The notes under the pieces: model-generated
Told to the model about the DNA's origin: nothing
The model's input: the letters and a program-made list of their open reading frames with translations, nothing else
Database searches by the model: none
DNA from: Sagittula salina
GTDB lineage: Bacteria; Pseudomonadota; Alphaproteobacteria; Rhodobacterales; Rhodobacteraceae
DNA length: 64,000 bases
Reading direction: 5' to 3'
Assembly (NCBI RefSeq): GCF_017813235.1
Contig: NZ_JAGISH010000003.1
Span: 357,571 to 421,570 of the forward strand
Translations under genes and position numbers: made by a program
Shown: positions 43,816 through 54,677 of the stretch, piece after piece
How positions within the stretch are numbered: position 1 is the first letter of the stretch
Layout of the letters: each line of letters starts with the position of its first letter

Positions 43816-44620
43816 CCGTCAGACCGTTCAACCCGTTGTCGAGGGCCGCAACATCGTCAAGCGATACGGCCACGTCACCGCCATCGACCACGCGGATTTC
43901 GACCTTTTCCCCGGCGAGGTTCTCGCCGTGATCGGGGATAACGGCGCAGGCAAGTCGTCGATCGTGAAGGCGATCTGCGGTGCCGTCATCCCCGAAGGCG
44001 GCACCATCAAGATCGAGGGAAAGCCGGTGCATTTCACCTCGCCGCTGGACGCCCGCGAGATGGGGATCGAGATCGTCTACCAGCAGCTTGCCCTGTCGCC
44101 CGCGCTGTCCATCGCGGACAACATGTTCGCCGGGCGTGAGCTGCGCAAACCCGGCATCCGGGGCTCTCTCCTGCGCCAGCTCGACAAGAAGCGGATGGAG
44201 GAATTCGCCCGCGAGAAGCTGACCGAGCTGGGGCTGATGACCGTGCAGAGCATCAACCAGGCGGTGGAGACGCTGTCCGGCGGCCAGAGGCAGGGCGTCG
44301 CGGTGGCGCGCGCGGCGGCCTTTGCCCGCAAGTTCATCATCATGGACGAACCCACCGCTGCGCTGGGCGTGAAGGAAAGCCGCCGCGTGCTGGAACTGAT
44401 CCAGGACGTGAGGGCGAAGGGCATCCCGATCATCCTGATCAGCCACAACATGCCGCATGTCTTTGAAGTCGCGGACCGAGTGCATATTCACCGTCTGGGC
44501 AAGCGTCACGCGGTGGTGGACCCGGCAAAGATCTCCATGTCGGACGCGGTGGCCATCATGACCGGAGCGCTGGAGCCGCCGCCTGTCGCCGAACAGCAGC
44601 TGGCGCCGAAAGCCGCCTGA
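43811..44620 (+). CDS. frcA: Sugar ABC transporter ATP-binding protein FrcA-like
   Basis: The 269-residue product has a single ABC domain, as in FrcA and unlike the double-domain RbsA. It shows Walker A GDNGAGKSS, Q-loop VYQQLALSPALSI, signature LSGGQRQGVAVARA, Walker B FIIMDEPTAALG and H-loop ISHN. The start at ATG 43811 was chosen because it carries the AGGAAGG ribosome site; the upstream codon at 43790 falls in the duplicated segment. It is the last gene of the sugar operon. Confidence 0.92.
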   Translation: MTRQTVQPVVEGRNIVKRYGHVTAIDHADFDLFPGEVLAVIGDNGAGKSSIVKAICGAVIPEGGTIKIEGKPVHFTSPLDAREMGIEIVYQQLALSPALSIADNMFAGRELRKPGIRGSLLRQLDKKRMEEFAREKLTELGLMTVQSINQAVETLSGGQRQGVAVARAAAFARKFIIMDEPTAALGVKESRRVLELIQDVRAKGIPIILISHNMPHVFEVADRVHIHRLGKRHAVVDPAKISMSDAVAIMTGALEPPPVAEQQLAPKAA

Positions 44621-44882
44621 GATGACCCGGGGCGGCGGGCCTTCGCGCGGTCCCCGGTCCGCGCCCTCCCGCCCCGGTCACGCCCGCCGTCTTGCGGGGC
44701 GTTCCGCGTGCAGGGCCACCCCGCCCCCCGCCCGCGCGCATTCGCCCGCAAATGCGGCAGAGACGGCGCGGAAACCACGCCATTACACGGATGTTAGCGG
44801 TATCGTGTGAAAGGGCTGACTTGCCCGACCGATACGCTAGTGTTGAATGAAGCGACGACCACCCACGCCGAAGGACCCTTCC

Positions 44883-47258
44883 ATGAAAGATGATATCCTG
44901 CGCCACCTTCGCTACGGGCTAGGCAAGGACGCCGCGCATTCCTCTGTCTACGACTGGCGCATGGCGCTCAGCCGGGCGTTGCGTGACCGCATGGTGGATC
45001 ACTGGATCCCCTCCACGCAGGCGGCCTATACCGACAACTCGAAACGGGTCTACTACCTGTCGATGGAATTCCTGATCGGTCGGCTGGTGGAGGACATGGC
45101 CTCCAACCTCGGGCTGGTCGAGGAGGCGCGCGCCGCGCTGGCGGAGCTGGATCAGGATTACGACGTCATCGTGAAGGACGAACCGGACGCGGCGCTTGGC
45201 AACGGCGGGCTGGGGCGGCTGGCGGCCTGTTTCATGGACAGCCTCGCCACGCTGGCCATTCCCGCCATGGGCTATGGCATCCGCTACGAACACGGCCTGT
45301 TCGAGCAGGATTTCGTCGAGGGCCAGCAGGTGGAGCGGCCGGAGACATGGCTGCAACAGGATCACATCTGGGAATTCGAACGCCCCGAGGTGCAGTACAT
45401 GATCCGCTTTGGCGGGCACGTCGAACACCACGACGGCCGCGCCCACTGGCACCCCGGCGAGACGGTCATCGCGACGGCCTTCGACACGCCGGTGATCGGC
45501 TGGAAGGGGCGCTGGGGCAATACGCTGCGGCTTTGGGCGGCGCTGCCGGTCAAGGTCTTCGACCTGGCGTCGTTCAACCGCGGCGATTATCTCGCGGCCT
45601 CCCGGTCGGAATCGCTGGCCCGCACCATCTGCCGCGTGCTCTATCCCGACGACACCACCGAGACCGGCAAGGAACTGCGACTGAAGCAGGAATACTTCTT
45701 TACCGCCGCCTCCATCCAGGACCTGATCCGCCGTTTCCTGACGAACAACGCCGACATTCGCGATCTGGCCGACCACGCCGCGATCCAGCTGAACGACACC
45801 CACCCTGCCATCGCCGGGCCGGAACTGATCCGACTGCTGGTCGACGATCACGGCATGGCGATGGCGGAGGCCGTGACCCTCGCCCGCCGCTGTCTTGGCT
45901 ATACCAACCACACCTTGCTGCCCGAAGCGCTGGAACGCTGGCCGGAGTGGCTGTTCGGCCGTGTCCTGCCACGCCATCTGGAAATCGTGCGCGAGATCGA
46001 GGCGGAGCATCAGCGCCGTTTCCCGGACAGCCCGAAGATCCTCGACAGTGGCAACGTCTGCATGGGCGAACTGGCCTTTATCATGGCGCACAAGGTGAAC
46101 GGGGTTTCGGCGCTGCACACCGAACTGGTGAAAAAGACTGTCTTTGCCGACCTGCACCGCATCCACCCGACGAGGATCGTCAATGAAACCAACGGCATCA
46201 CCCAGCGCCGCTGGCTGCACACCTGCAACCCGGCGCTGAGCCGACTGATCACCGACACCATCGGCGATGGCTGGATCACCGACCTCGACCAGCTGTCGCG
46301 GCTGCGGGCGAAATCCGGCGATCCGGCCTTCAAGGAGGCCTTCATGGGCGCCAAGCGCGTCAACAAGGAGCGCCTGTCGAACTGGGTTAACGCGCATATG
46401 GGTATCGCCCTCGACCCCGATGCCATGTTCGACGTGCAGATCAAACGCATCCACGAATACAAGCGCCAGCTGATGAACGTGCTGGAAACCATCGCGCTGT
46501 GGATGGACATGCGCGCGCATCCGAACCTCGACTGGACGCCGCGCGTGAAGATCTTTGGCGGCAAGGCGGCACCGGGCTACCACACCGCGAAGGAGATCAT
46601 CCGCCTGATCAACGACGTGGCCGAGGTCATCAACGCCGACCCGGCGACAAAGGACCTGCTGAAGGTGGTCTACCCGCCGAACTACAATGTCACCATGGCC
46701 GAGGTTCTGATCCCCGCCGCCGACCTGTCGGAACAGATTTCCACCGCCGGCAAGGAAGCGTCGGGAACCGGCAACATGAAATTCGCGTTGAACGGAGCAC
46801 TGACCATCGGCACGCTGGACGGTGCCAATGTGGAGATACGCGAACACGTGGGTTACGAGAACTTCTTTCTCTTCGGGCTGACCGCCGAGCAGGTGGTGGA
46901 ACGCCGCAAGACGCCTGGATATGCCCGCGCGGCCATCGGTGCCAGCCCGCGCCTGCAGGAGGTGCTGCGCCTGATCTTCGAAGGCCGGTTCTGCCCGCAG
47001 GATCCCGGCCGCTATCACGGGCTTATCGGAATGCTCTATGACCACGACTATTTCCTCGTGACATGCGACTTCGACACCTATTTCGACACTCAGCGCCGCG
47101 CCGACGAGGCGTTCAAGCATCCGCGCAACTGGGCGGCCATGGCGCTGACCAACACAGCGTCGATGGGCTTCTTTTCGTCCGACCGGACGATCCGGGGCTA
47201 CGCCGAGGATATCTGGCAGGTGTCGTCGCACCCCGGCGTCGCGGAGGCCGCCGAATGA
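44883..47258 (+). CDS. glgP: Glycogen phosphorylase
   Basis: GlgP releases glucose-1-phosphate from glycogen chain ends using pyridoxal phosphate. The 791-residue product has the conserved N-terminal KRVYYLSMEFLIGR, GNGGLGRLAACFMDSLAT, NDTHPAIAGPELIR and GELAFIMAHKVNGVS. The PLP-binding segment EASGTGNMKFALNGALTIGTLDGANVEI includes the lysine in NMKF. The start at ATG 44883 has AAGGA seven bases upstream; an ATG at 44847 is possible. It opens the glycogen operon and overlaps glgB by four bases. Confidence 0.96.
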   Translation: MKDDILRHLRYGLGKDAAHSSVYDWRMALSRALRDRMVDHWIPSTQAAYTDNSKRVYYLSMEFLIGRLVEDMASNLGLVEEARAALAELDQDYDVIVKDEPDAALGNGGLGRLAACFMDSLATLAIPAMGYGIRYEHGLFEQDFVEGQQVERPETWLQQDHIWEFERPEVQYMIRFGGHVEHHDGRAHWHPGETVIATAFDTPVIGWKGRWGNTLRLWAALPVKVFDLASFNRGDYLAASRSESLARTICRVLYPDDTTETGKELRLKQEYFFTAASIQDLIRRFLTNNADIRDLADHAAIQLNDTHPAIAGPELIRLLVDDHGMAMAEAVTLARRCLGYTNHTLLPEALERWPEWLFGRVLPRHLEIVREIEAEHQRRFPDSPKILDSGNVCMGELAFIMAHKVNGVSALHTELVKKTVFADLHRIHPTRIVNETNGITQRRWLHTCNPALSRLITDTIGDGWITDLDQLSRLRAKSGDPAFKEAFMGAKRVNKERLSNWVNAHMGIALDPDAMFDVQIKRIHEYKRQLMNVLETIALWMDMRAHPNLDWTPRVKIFGGKAAPGYHTAKEIIRLINDVAEVINADPATKDLLKVVYPPNYNVTMAEVLIPAADLSEQISTAGKEASGTGNMKFALNGALTIGTLDGANVEIREHVGYENFFLFGLTAEQVVERRKTPGYARAAIGASPRLQEVLRLIFEGRFCPQDPGRYHGLIGMLYDHDYFLVTCDFDTYFDTQRRADEAFKHPRNWAAMALTNTASMGFFSSDRTIRGYAEDIWQVSSHPGVAEAAE

Positions 47259-49459
47259 CCCTGATCGAGACCGACGACCTGTCCCGCATCCTGTCGGGCC
47301 AGCACGAAGACCCCTTTTCCGTCCTGGGCCTGCACCCGGTGGGCGGGCAACTGGTGGCGCGCGTCCTGCGCCCCGGCGTGACCACGGTGGAGGTGATCGA
47401 CCGCCGCACCGGCCGCCGGGTCGCCGCGCTTGACCGGGTGGAGGGGCCGGTTTTCGCCGGGACCATCCCGCGGCGCAGGAACTGGTTCTCCTACCAGCTG
47501 CGCATGACGGAGGACGAGCACGCCTGGATCGAGGAGGACCCCTACGGTTTCGGCCCGGTGCTGGGGGAGATCGACGAACATCTGCTGGGCGAAGGCACGC
47601 ACGGCACCCTGTGGCGGGCGCTCGGGGCGCATGTGATGGAACACGGCGGCGTGCCGGGGACGCATTTCGCCGTCTGGGCACCGAACGCGCGGCGGGTGTC
47701 CGTCGTGGGGGATTTCAACGGCTGGGACGGACGGCGTCACGTCATGCGCCGCCGGGGCGCCACCGGCGTACATGAGATTTTCCTGCCGCAAGTGCCCGAC
47801 GGCACGGCCTACAAATACGAGGTCCTGGCCAGTGACGGCACGGTGATGCCGCTGAAGGCCGACCCGGTGGGATTTGGAGCGGAACCGCCGCCGCGCACGG
47901 CTTCGGTGGTGCGCGACCTGACGCAATACACATGGCACGAATCCGGCTGGATCGAGGCGCGCGCAAAGGCGCATCGCATCGACGCGCCGATTTCGATCTA
48001 CGAGGTCCACCTCGAAAGCTGGCGCCGCGTGCCGGAGGAAGGCGACCGGCCGCTGACCTACCGCGAGATGGCGGACCAGCTCGTGCCCTATGCCACCGAC
48101 ATGGGGTTCACCCATATAGAGCTGACGCCGATTTCGGAGTACCCGTTTGGCGGCAGCTGGGGCTATCAGCCCATCGGGTTATATGCGCCGACATCGCGTT
48201 TCGGCACGCCGGACGATTTCCGCCACCTGATCGACAGCGCGCATCGCGCGGGTCTGGGCGTCCTGATCGACTGGGTGCCGGGGCATTTCCCCTCCGACAC
48301 GCACGGATTGGGGCAGTTCGACGGCACCGCGCTTTATGAACACGCCGACCCGAAGGAAGGCTACCACCCCGACTGGAACACGCTGGTCTACAACTACGGC
48401 CGTGCGGAGGTGATGAACTTTCTCATCGCCAACGCGAAGTTCTGGCTGGAGGAATACCGGCTCGACGGGCTGCGCGTGGATGCGGTGGCCTCGATGCTTT
48501 ACCGCGACTATTCCCGCAAGGACGGCGAGTGGGTGCCGAACGTCCACGGCGGGCGCGAGAACCTTGAGGCCATTGCCTTCCTGCGCGCGATGAACGAACA
48601 GGTTTACGCTGCGCATCCCGACATCATGACCGTGGCGGAGGAATCGACCTCCTTTCCGGGCGTCTCCGCGCCGGTGCACGCGGGGGGCCTTGGCTTTGGC
48701 TACAAGTGGAACATGGGCTGGATGAACGACACCCTGCGCTACATGGCGGAGGACCCGATCAACCGGAAGTACCACCACGACAAGATGACCTTCGGGCTGC
48801 ACTACGCGTTCACGGAGAATTTCATCCTGCCGATCAGCCATGACGAGGTCGTTCACGGCAAGGGCAGCCTGCTGAACAAGATGCCCGGCGACGACTGGCA
48901 GAAGTTCGCGAACCTGCGCGCCTACCTCGGTTTCATGTGGATGCATCCGGGCAAGAAGCTGCTTTTCATGGGCTGCGAAATCGCACAACGGGCGGAGTGG
49001 AACCACGAACGGAGCCTCGACTGGCACCTGCTGGGGGACGCGTCCCACGCGGGCGTGCAGACCCTCGTGCGGCACCTCAACGAACTCTACCGCGAAACGC
49101 CCGCGCTCTACGAACGCGACAGCAAATCCGAGGGATTCGCCTGGATCGACGGGGGCAACGCCAACGACTCCATCTTTGTCTGGCAGCGTTTGTCGGCGGA
49201 GGGGGAACCCGTGGTGGTGGTTGCGAATTTCACACCTGTGACACGTCACGGCTACAGGATCGGCGTGCCGCGCGCCGGGCACTGGAACGAACGCCTGAAC
49301 ACCGACGCCCCCGTCTATGGCGGGTCGGGGCAGGGTAACTACGGCGGCCGGATCGCCGAAAAGATCCCGGCCCACGGGCTGGACCAGTCCATCGAGATCA
49401 CCGTGCCACCGCTGGCCTGCGTGGTCTTTACATACTCCGGCCCGTCAATCGGGAGCTGA
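47255..49459 (+). CDS. glgB: 1,4-alpha-glucan branching enzyme
   Basis: GlgB forms alpha-1,6 branches in glycogen. The 734-residue product has the GlgB N-terminal domain ([15 protein letters not shown]), a CBM48 ([24 protein letters not shown]) and the GH13 catalytic barrel. In the barrel are [20 protein letters not shown], the nucleophile Asp in [17 protein letters not shown], the acid Glu in [11 protein letters not shown] and the third carboxylate in [12 protein letters not shown]. It starts in the glgP stop (ATGA) and ends 35 bases before glgC. Confidence 0.97.
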   Translation: MTLIETDDLSRILSGQHEDPFSVLGLHPVGGQLVARVLRPGVTTVEVIDRRTGRRVAALDRVEGPVFAGTIPRRRNWFSYQLRMTEDEHAWIEEDPYGFGPVLGEIDEHLLGEGTHGTLWRALGAHVMEHGGVPGTHFAVWAPNARRVSVVGDFNGWDGRRHVMRRRGATGVHEIFLPQVPDGTAYKYEVLASDGTVMPLKADPVGFGAEPPPRTASVVRDLTQYTWHESGWIEARAKAHRIDAPISIYEVHLESWRRVPEEGDRPLTYREMADQLVPYATDMGFTHIELTPISEYPFGGSWGYQPIGLYAPTSRFGTPDDFRHLIDSAHRAGLGVLIDWVPGHFPSDTHGLGQFDGTALYEHADPKEGYHPDWNTLVYNYGRAEVMNFLIANAKFWLEEYRLDGLRVDAVASMLYRDYSRKDGEWVPNVHGGRENLEAIAFLRAMNEQVYAAHPDIMTVAEESTSFPGVSAPVHAGGLGFGYKWNMGWMNDTLRYMAEDPINRKYHHDKMTFGLHYAFTENFILPISHDEVVHGKGSLLNKMPGDDWQKFANLRAYLGFMWMHPGKKLLFMGCEIAQRAEWNHERSLDWHLLGDASHAGVQTLVRHLNELYRETPALYERDSKSEGFAWIDGGNANDSIFVWQRLSAEGEPVVVVANFTPVTRHGYRIGVPRAGHWNERLNTDAPVYGGSGQGNYGGRIAEKIPAHGLDQSIEITVPPLACVVFTYSGPSIGS

Positions 49460-49494
49460 CGGCAGGGGGGAGGAACCCAAAGGGGAGGGGAGAT

Positions 49495-50748
49495 ATGACA
49501 AACGACCGTTTCGCGCTTGCGCAGCAGACCATGGCCTATGTGCTGGCCGGGGGGCGCGGGTCGCGCCTGAAGGAAATGACCGACGTCCGGGCGAAACCGG
49601 CGGTCTACTTCGGCGGCAAGACCCGCATCATCGACTTTGCGCTGTCGAACGCGGTGAACTCCGGCATCCGGCGCATCGGCGTGGCGACGCAGTACAAGGC
49701 GCACAGCCTGATCCGCCACCTGCAACGCGGATGGTCCTTCTTCCGGGCGGAGCGCAACGAGGGGCTGGATATCCTGCCCGCCAGCCAGATGCTGGACGAA
49801 ACCAACTGGTACAAGGGCACGGCGGACGCGGTCACACAGAATATCTCCATCATCCGGGGATACGGGCCAAAGTACATCCTGATCCTCGCGGGCGATCATA
49901 TCTACAAACAGGATTATTCCTACATGATCGAGCAGCACGTCCGCACCGGAGCCAAGGTCACGGTCGGCTGCATCGAGGTGCCCAAGGCGGAGGCGCGGGC
50001 CTTTGGCGTCATGGGCGTGGACGAGTCCGACAAGATCCTGAGTTTTGTCGAGAAACCCGCCGATCCGCCGACCATGCCCGGCAACGACGAGAAATCGCTG
50101 GCTTCGATGGGGATCTACGTTTTCGAAGCGGAATACCTTTACGACATCCTCGAAAGCGACCGGCCCGACGACAACTCGGAACACGATTTCGGCAAGGACA
50201 TCATCCCCAGGATCGTCGCCGAGGGCGGAGCCTATGCGCATCCGTTTTCGCGCTCCTGCGTCATGTCGGGACTGGAATCCGAACCCTACTGGCGCGACGT
50301 CGGCACACTGGACGCCTATTGGCAGGCGAATATCGACCTGACCGATTTCAAGCCGGAGCTGGACATCTACGCCACGGACTGGCCGATCTGGACCTATTCG
50401 GAACTCGTCGCCCCGGCAAAGTTCATTCACAACGAGGAAGGCCGCCGTGGACAGGCCGTGTCGTCGATGGTCGCCGGTGGCTGCATCATTTCCGGGTCGT
50501 CGCTGTACCGCTGCCTGCTGTTCACCGGGGTCAAGACGCACTCCTATTCCCAGCTCGAAGGCGTCGTCGCCCTGCCCGGCTGCGAGGTCGGCCGCCGGAC
50601 CTGGATCAAGAACGCCATCCTCGACCGCGGCGTGACGATCCCGCCGGGGCTGATCGTCGGCGAAGATCCCGCCCTCGACGCGAAACGGTTCCGCCGGACA
50701 GAGCAGGGCATCTGCCTCATCACGCAGAAGATGATCGATGCCCTCTGA
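49495..50748 (+). CDS. glgC: Glucose-1-phosphate adenylyltransferase
   Basis: GlgC makes ADP-glucose from glucose-1-phosphate and ATP; it is the regulated step of glycogen synthesis. The 417-residue product has the nucleotide-binding [17 protein letters not shown], the activator/substrate segment [57 protein letters not shown] and the C-terminal left-handed helix ([15 protein letters not shown]). The ATG at 49495 follows GGGGAGAT. Its 3' end overlaps the next start by 11 bases. Confidence 0.97.
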   Translation: MTNDRFALAQQTMAYVLAGGRGSRLKEMTDVRAKPAVYFGGKTRIIDFALSNAVNSGIRRIGVATQYKAHSLIRHLQRGWSFFRAERNEGLDILPASQMLDETNWYKGTADAVTQNISIIRGYGPKYILILAGDHIYKQDYSYMIEQHVRTGAKVTVGCIEVPKAEARAFGVMGVDESDKILSFVEKPADPPTMPGNDEKSLASMGIYVFEAEYLYDILESDRPDDNSEHDFGKDIIPRIVAEGGAYAHPFSRSCVMSGLESEPYWRDVGTLDAYWQANIDLTDFKPELDIYATDWPIWTYSELVAPAKFIHNEEGRRGQAVSSMVAGGCIISGSSLYRCLLFTGVKTHSYSQLEGVVALPGCEVGRRTWIKNAILDRGVTIPPGLIVGEDPALDAKRFRRTEQGICLITQKMIDAL

Positions 50749-51145
50749 AACGGCCTCTGAAACGCCGTTCGAACCCGGCGGCTGGGTGTTGTGGGAGGAC
50801 GGGCAGTCGGAGGTCGTCCTCGACACCGACCCGCACGTGGGTTTTGCCTATCTCTATCAGGCGGGGGACATGGTGTCCTCCGTCTGGCTTTTCAACCTGC
50901 CCGGCCCGCAACCCGACCCCGCCGACATGGATGCCCTGCCCGGAATGCCCGCCGAATTCCTGATCCCCACCACCCGCGCGCCCCGCGTTCTGGAGGACCT
51001 CGATGTTCTCCACGACCGCGACCGCTGGACGATCCGCTGGGGCGAGGCGCGCGCCGTCCTGAAGCCCGGGGCGACGCCGGGCTACCATTCCGATGTCACC
51101 TCCTTCACTCCCTTCGCCCGCCCGATCGAGGATCTGCCCCTATGA
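50738..51145 (+). CDS. Unknown protein encoded between glgC and glgA
   Basis: The 135-residue product starts inside the end of glgC (11-base overlap) and stops inside the glgA start (ATGA), so it is translationally coupled on both sides. It is acidic and soluble, with Trp- and Asp-rich beta-prone stretches ([55 protein letters not shown]). There is no signal peptide, membrane segment or known domain. The position argues for a role in glycogen metabolism or its control. It could be a small carbohydrate-binding or regulatory factor, but nothing in the sequence proves this. Confidence 0.75.
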   Translation: MPSETASETPFEPGGWVLWEDGQSEVVLDTDPHVGFAYLYQAGDMVSSVWLFNLPGPQPDPADMDALPGMPAEFLIPTTRAPRVLEDLDVLHDRDRWTIRWGEARAVLKPGATPGYHSDVTSFTPFARPIEDLPL

Positions 51146-52590
51146 ACGTGCTTATGGTTGCCTCCGAATGCGCGCCCTTCGTCAAGACCGGCGGCCTTGC
51201 CGACGTGGTGGGCGCCCTGCCCGCCGCGCTGAAGCCGTTGGGCGTCGATGCCCGCGTCATGCTGCCCTGTTACCCGGCGCTGTTTCCTCTGCTGCCGCAG
51301 GGCAAGGAGGTGGCCAATTTCGGTGACCTGCCCGGCGGGTCGGGCCGGCTGGTGCAGGTGAAGGCGCCCGAAGACATGGGGGGCATCACGCTGCTGCTGC
51401 TCGACGCGCCGCAGCTGTTCGACCGCGCGGGCAAGCCCTACAACGGGCCGGACGGGCAGGATTGGCCGGACAATCACCGCCGCTTTGCCAGCCTCGCGCA
51501 GGCGGCGGCGCGGATCTGCTTTGACGGGCTGGATGGCTGGAAACCCGACATCCTGCACGCCCACGACTGGCAGGCCGCGCTTGCGCCCGTCTACCTCAAA
51601 CAGACCGGGCGCGAGACGCCAAAGACCGTGGTGACCATCCACAACATCGCCTTTCAGGGCCGCTACGGGCCGCATACGGTGGCCGAACTGGGCCTGCGCA
51701 GCGATTGGTTCCACTCGGGCGGGCTGGAGTTCTGGGGCGATCTCAGTTTTCTCAAGGCCGGGCTGGTCCATGCCGACCACGTCACCACGGTGTCGCCGAC
51801 CTACGCGCGCGAGATCCTGACGCCGCAATTTGGCATGGGGCTGGAGGGCGTTCTACAGGCGCGCACCGATACGCTGACCGGCATCCTGAACGGCATCGAT
51901 ACGGACGTCTGGAACCCCGCTACCGATACCGCCCTGCCCGTGCCCTATGACGCCCGGACACTGAAGCGCAAGGCCCTGTCGCGAGCCGCGCTGTGCGAGC
52001 GGCTCAACCTCGATCCGGCGCATGAAGGACCGCTGTTCTGCGTCATCTCGAGGCTGACCGAGCAGAAGGGTCTGGATGCGCTGGCGGAGGCGATCCCCCA
52101 CCTCGTTCAGCAGGGCGGGCAACTGGCCGTGCTGGGCACCGGCGAACCGGCGCTGGAGGAAGACTTTCGTCGCGCGGCGCAGGAAAACCCCGGCCGCGTC
52201 GGCACGCATATCGGCTACGACGAGGGTTTCAGCCACCTGATGCAGGGCGGCGCCGATGCCATCCTGATCCCCTCGCGGTTCGAACCCTGCGGACTGACCC
52301 AGCTATACGGGCTGCACTACGGAACGCTGCCGGTGGTGGCGCGCACTGGCGGGCTGGCGGATACGGTGATCGACGCCAATGCCGCCGCCATCGCCGCGAA
52401 ATGCGCCACCGGCTTTGTCTTTGACGTGGTCACGGCCGAGGGCATCGCCGCCGTGCTGGACAGGGTGTTTGCCGCCTATGACACCCCGACACAGTGGCAG
52501 GCCATGATGAAGGCCGCGATGCGCCAGCCCGTCGGCTGGCAGGATTCCGGCGCGGCCTATGTCAGCCTCTATGAAAGCCTCCTGGGATGA
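51142..52590 (+). CDS. glgA: Glycogen synthase (ADP-glucose)
   Basis: GlgA extends the alpha-1,4 chain with ADP-glucose. The 482-residue product is a GT5 enzyme with the N-terminal KTGGLADVVGALPAAL loop, HAHDWQAALAPVYLK, TIHNIAFQGRYG, TVSPTYAREI, GILNGIDTDVWNPATD, ISRLTEQKGLDAL, and the C-terminal LIPSRFEPCGLTQLYGLHYGTLPVVARTGGLADTV. It starts in the preceding stop (ATGA) and ends in the glgX start (ATGA). Confidence 0.97.
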   Translation: MNVLMVASECAPFVKTGGLADVVGALPAALKPLGVDARVMLPCYPALFPLLPQGKEVANFGDLPGGSGRLVQVKAPEDMGGITLLLLDAPQLFDRAGKPYNGPDGQDWPDNHRRFASLAQAAARICFDGLDGWKPDILHAHDWQAALAPVYLKQTGRETPKTVVTIHNIAFQGRYGPHTVAELGLRSDWFHSGGLEFWGDLSFLKAGLVHADHVTTVSPTYAREILTPQFGMGLEGVLQARTDTLTGILNGIDTDVWNPATDTALPVPYDARTLKRKALSRAALCERLNLDPAHEGPLFCVISRLTEQKGLDALAEAIPHLVQQGGQLAVLGTGEPALEEDFRRAAQENPGRVGTHIGYDEGFSHLMQGGADAILIPSRFEPCGLTQLYGLHYGTLPVVARTGGLADTVIDANAAAIAAKCATGFVFDVVTAEGIAAVLDRVFAAYDTPTQWQAMMKAAMRQPVGWQDSGAAYVSLYESLLG

Positions 52591-54677
52591 CAGCCGCCAA
52601 CAGGACATTCGGAGACCCGCGCTCCGGGCGCGGCAACCGACTTGGCGCGCATTGGGACGGCGAGGGCACGAACTTCGCGCTGTTTTCCGACCATGCGCAC
52701 AAGGTGACGCTCTGCCTTTTCGATGCGGCGGGTGTGGAGACGCACCGCATCGACCTGCCGGAACGCTCCGGCGCGATCTGGCACGGCTTCATCCCCGGTC
52801 TGGCACCGGGGCAGCTTTATGGCTACCGCGTCGACGGCGCCTATGCGCCCGACCGGGGCCACCGCTTCAACCCGAACAAGCTGCTACTCGATCCGTATAC
52901 GCGGGATTTCCACGGCAGGTTCCAGCACGACCCGGCCTGCTTTGGCTACGTCTGGGGAACGGACGATCATTCCTATGACGAACGCGATTCCGCGCCCTTC
53001 GTGCCGAAATCGGTGGTCTCCCACCCCGACACGCTGCCGCTGGACGCCAAGCCGCTGGACCGCGACTGGGAGGCTGCGCTGATCTACGAGGCGCACGTCA
53101 GGGGCACCACGATCACCCATCCCGGCATCGCGCCCGAGAAACGCGGCACTTATGACGGCATGGCCTCCGACGCGATGCTCGAACACCTCACGACGCTTGG
53201 CGTGACGGCGGTGGAACTGCTGCCGGTGCAGGCCTACCAGTCCGAAGGCGGGCTGATCGACCGCGGCCTGACGAATTACTGGGGCTACAACACCATCGGC
53301 TTCTTCGTGCCCGAACCGCGCTACCTAGGGCCATCGGGGGCGCGCGGGTTCCGCGCCATGGTCGACCGCTTCCACGCGGCGGGCATTCAGGTGATCCTCG
53401 ACGTGGTCTACAACCATTCCGCCGAAGGCGACCAGCTGGGACCGACGCTGTCCTTTCGCGGGCTGGACAACGCGTCCTATTACCGCCTGCTGGACGGCCA
53501 GCCGCGCTACTACGTCAACGACACCGGCTGCGGCAATACGCTGAACGTGGCGCATCCCTTCGTGCTGCGGCTGATCCTCGATTCCATGCGCTACTGGGTG
53601 CAGGCCTTTGGCGTGGACGGGTTCCGCTTCGATCTTGCCACGACACTGGCGCGCGAGCCGCACGGTTACGACCGGCATGGCGGTTTCATGGACGCGCTGA
53701 GGCAGGATCCGGTGCTGGCGAATGTCAAACTCATCGCGGAGCCTTGGGACATCGGTCCCGGCGGCTATCGGCTGGGTCAGTTTCCGCCCGAATTCGCGGA
53801 GTGGAACGACCGCTGCCGCGACACCATCCGCCGCTTCTGGCGCGGCGACGCACGGGCGGCGCAGGATCTGGGCGGCGCGCTGCTGGGCTCTGCCGATCTC
53901 TTTGATACGCGGGGGCGACGGGCCTGGTCCTCGGTGAACTTCGCCGCCGCACACGACGGCTTTACCCTTGCGGACGTGACCGCCTACACGCACCGTCACA
54001 ACGAGGCGAACGGCGAGCATAACCGTGACGGCCATCACGACAACCACTCCGAAAACTTCGGCGTCGAAGGTCCGACGGAAGACAAGGCCATCAGCGCCGC
54101 CCGCAGCCGCCGAATCCGCAACATGCTGGCCACCGTGCTGTTGAGTCAGGGCACACCGATGATCCTGGCGGGCGACGAGGGCGGCAACACGCAGGGCGGC
54201 AACAACAATGCCTACTGTCAGGACAACGAAACGGCTTGGCTGGACTGGGAGGCGATCGACGGCAACCAGATCGCCTTTACCGCCGCCGTCGCCGCCTTTC
54301 GCCACGCGCATCCGACGCTGCGCCAATCTCTGTTTCTGCACGGGGCGGAGCGGTCGGACGGATGCCGCGACGTGGAATGGCGCGCCTTTGACGGGTCCGA
54401 GCTGAACTGGCGCGATCCGGGGCTGTCCTCGCTCTGCGTGCTCCTGCGCGGGTCAGCGGAATGCAGCAAGGGCGATGCATCGCCCGACACGATTCTGCTG
54501 GCCTTCAACCGCGAGGATGCCGACCAGAGCCTGCACTTGCCGGACATCGCGCCGCGCCGCTGGCTGCGCGCCATCGACACCTCCGAGGCGTTGCAGCAGG
54601 ACACCCCCATCGACACCGCGACCGTCCCCGTGCCGTGGTGTTCCCTGTCCGCCTTCGTGGCGGTGGAGGCGGCATGA
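52587..54677 (+). CDS. glgX: Glycogen debranching enzyme
   Basis: GlgX hydrolyses alpha-1,6 branches of limit dextrin. The 696-residue product has an N-terminal CBM48 (HWDGEGTNFALFSDHAHKVTLCLFD) and a GH13_11 barrel. Visible are YEAHVRGTTITHPGI, ILDVVYNHSAEGD, the nucleophile Asp in GVDGFRFDLATTLAR, the acid Glu in LIAEPWDIGPGGY and AAHDGFTLADVTAY. AGDEGGNTQGGNNNAYCQDN is typical of GlgX. It overlaps glgA and malQ by four bases each. Confidence 0.96.
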   Translation: MTAANRTFGDPRSGRGNRLGAHWDGEGTNFALFSDHAHKVTLCLFDAAGVETHRIDLPERSGAIWHGFIPGLAPGQLYGYRVDGAYAPDRGHRFNPNKLLLDPYTRDFHGRFQHDPACFGYVWGTDDHSYDERDSAPFVPKSVVSHPDTLPLDAKPLDRDWEAALIYEAHVRGTTITHPGIAPEKRGTYDGMASDAMLEHLTTLGVTAVELLPVQAYQSEGGLIDRGLTNYWGYNTIGFFVPEPRYLGPSGARGFRAMVDRFHAAGIQVILDVVYNHSAEGDQLGPTLSFRGLDNASYYRLLDGQPRYYVNDTGCGNTLNVAHPFVLRLILDSMRYWVQAFGVDGFRFDLATTLAREPHGYDRHGGFMDALRQDPVLANVKLIAEPWDIGPGGYRLGQFPPEFAEWNDRCRDTIRRFWRGDARAAQDLGGALLGSADLFDTRGRRAWSSVNFAAAHDGFTLADVTAYTHRHNEANGEHNRDGHHDNHSENFGVEGPTEDKAISAARSRRIRNMLATVLLSQGTPMILAGDEGGNTQGGNNNAYCQDNETAWLDWEAIDGNQIAFTAAVAAFRHAHPTLRQSLFLHGAERSDGCRDVEWRAFDGSELNWRDPGLSSLCVLLRGSAECSKGDASPDTILLAFNREDADQSLHLPDIAPRRWLRAIDTSEALQQDTPIDTATVPVPWCSLSAFVAVEAA

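Noticed and set aside
44919-47681. 920-codon minus-strand frame over glgP and glgB
   Set aside because: This is an antisense shadow of two clear enzymes. Long antisense frames are common at this GC content (also 61014-63854, 54218-56476 and 36967-39336).
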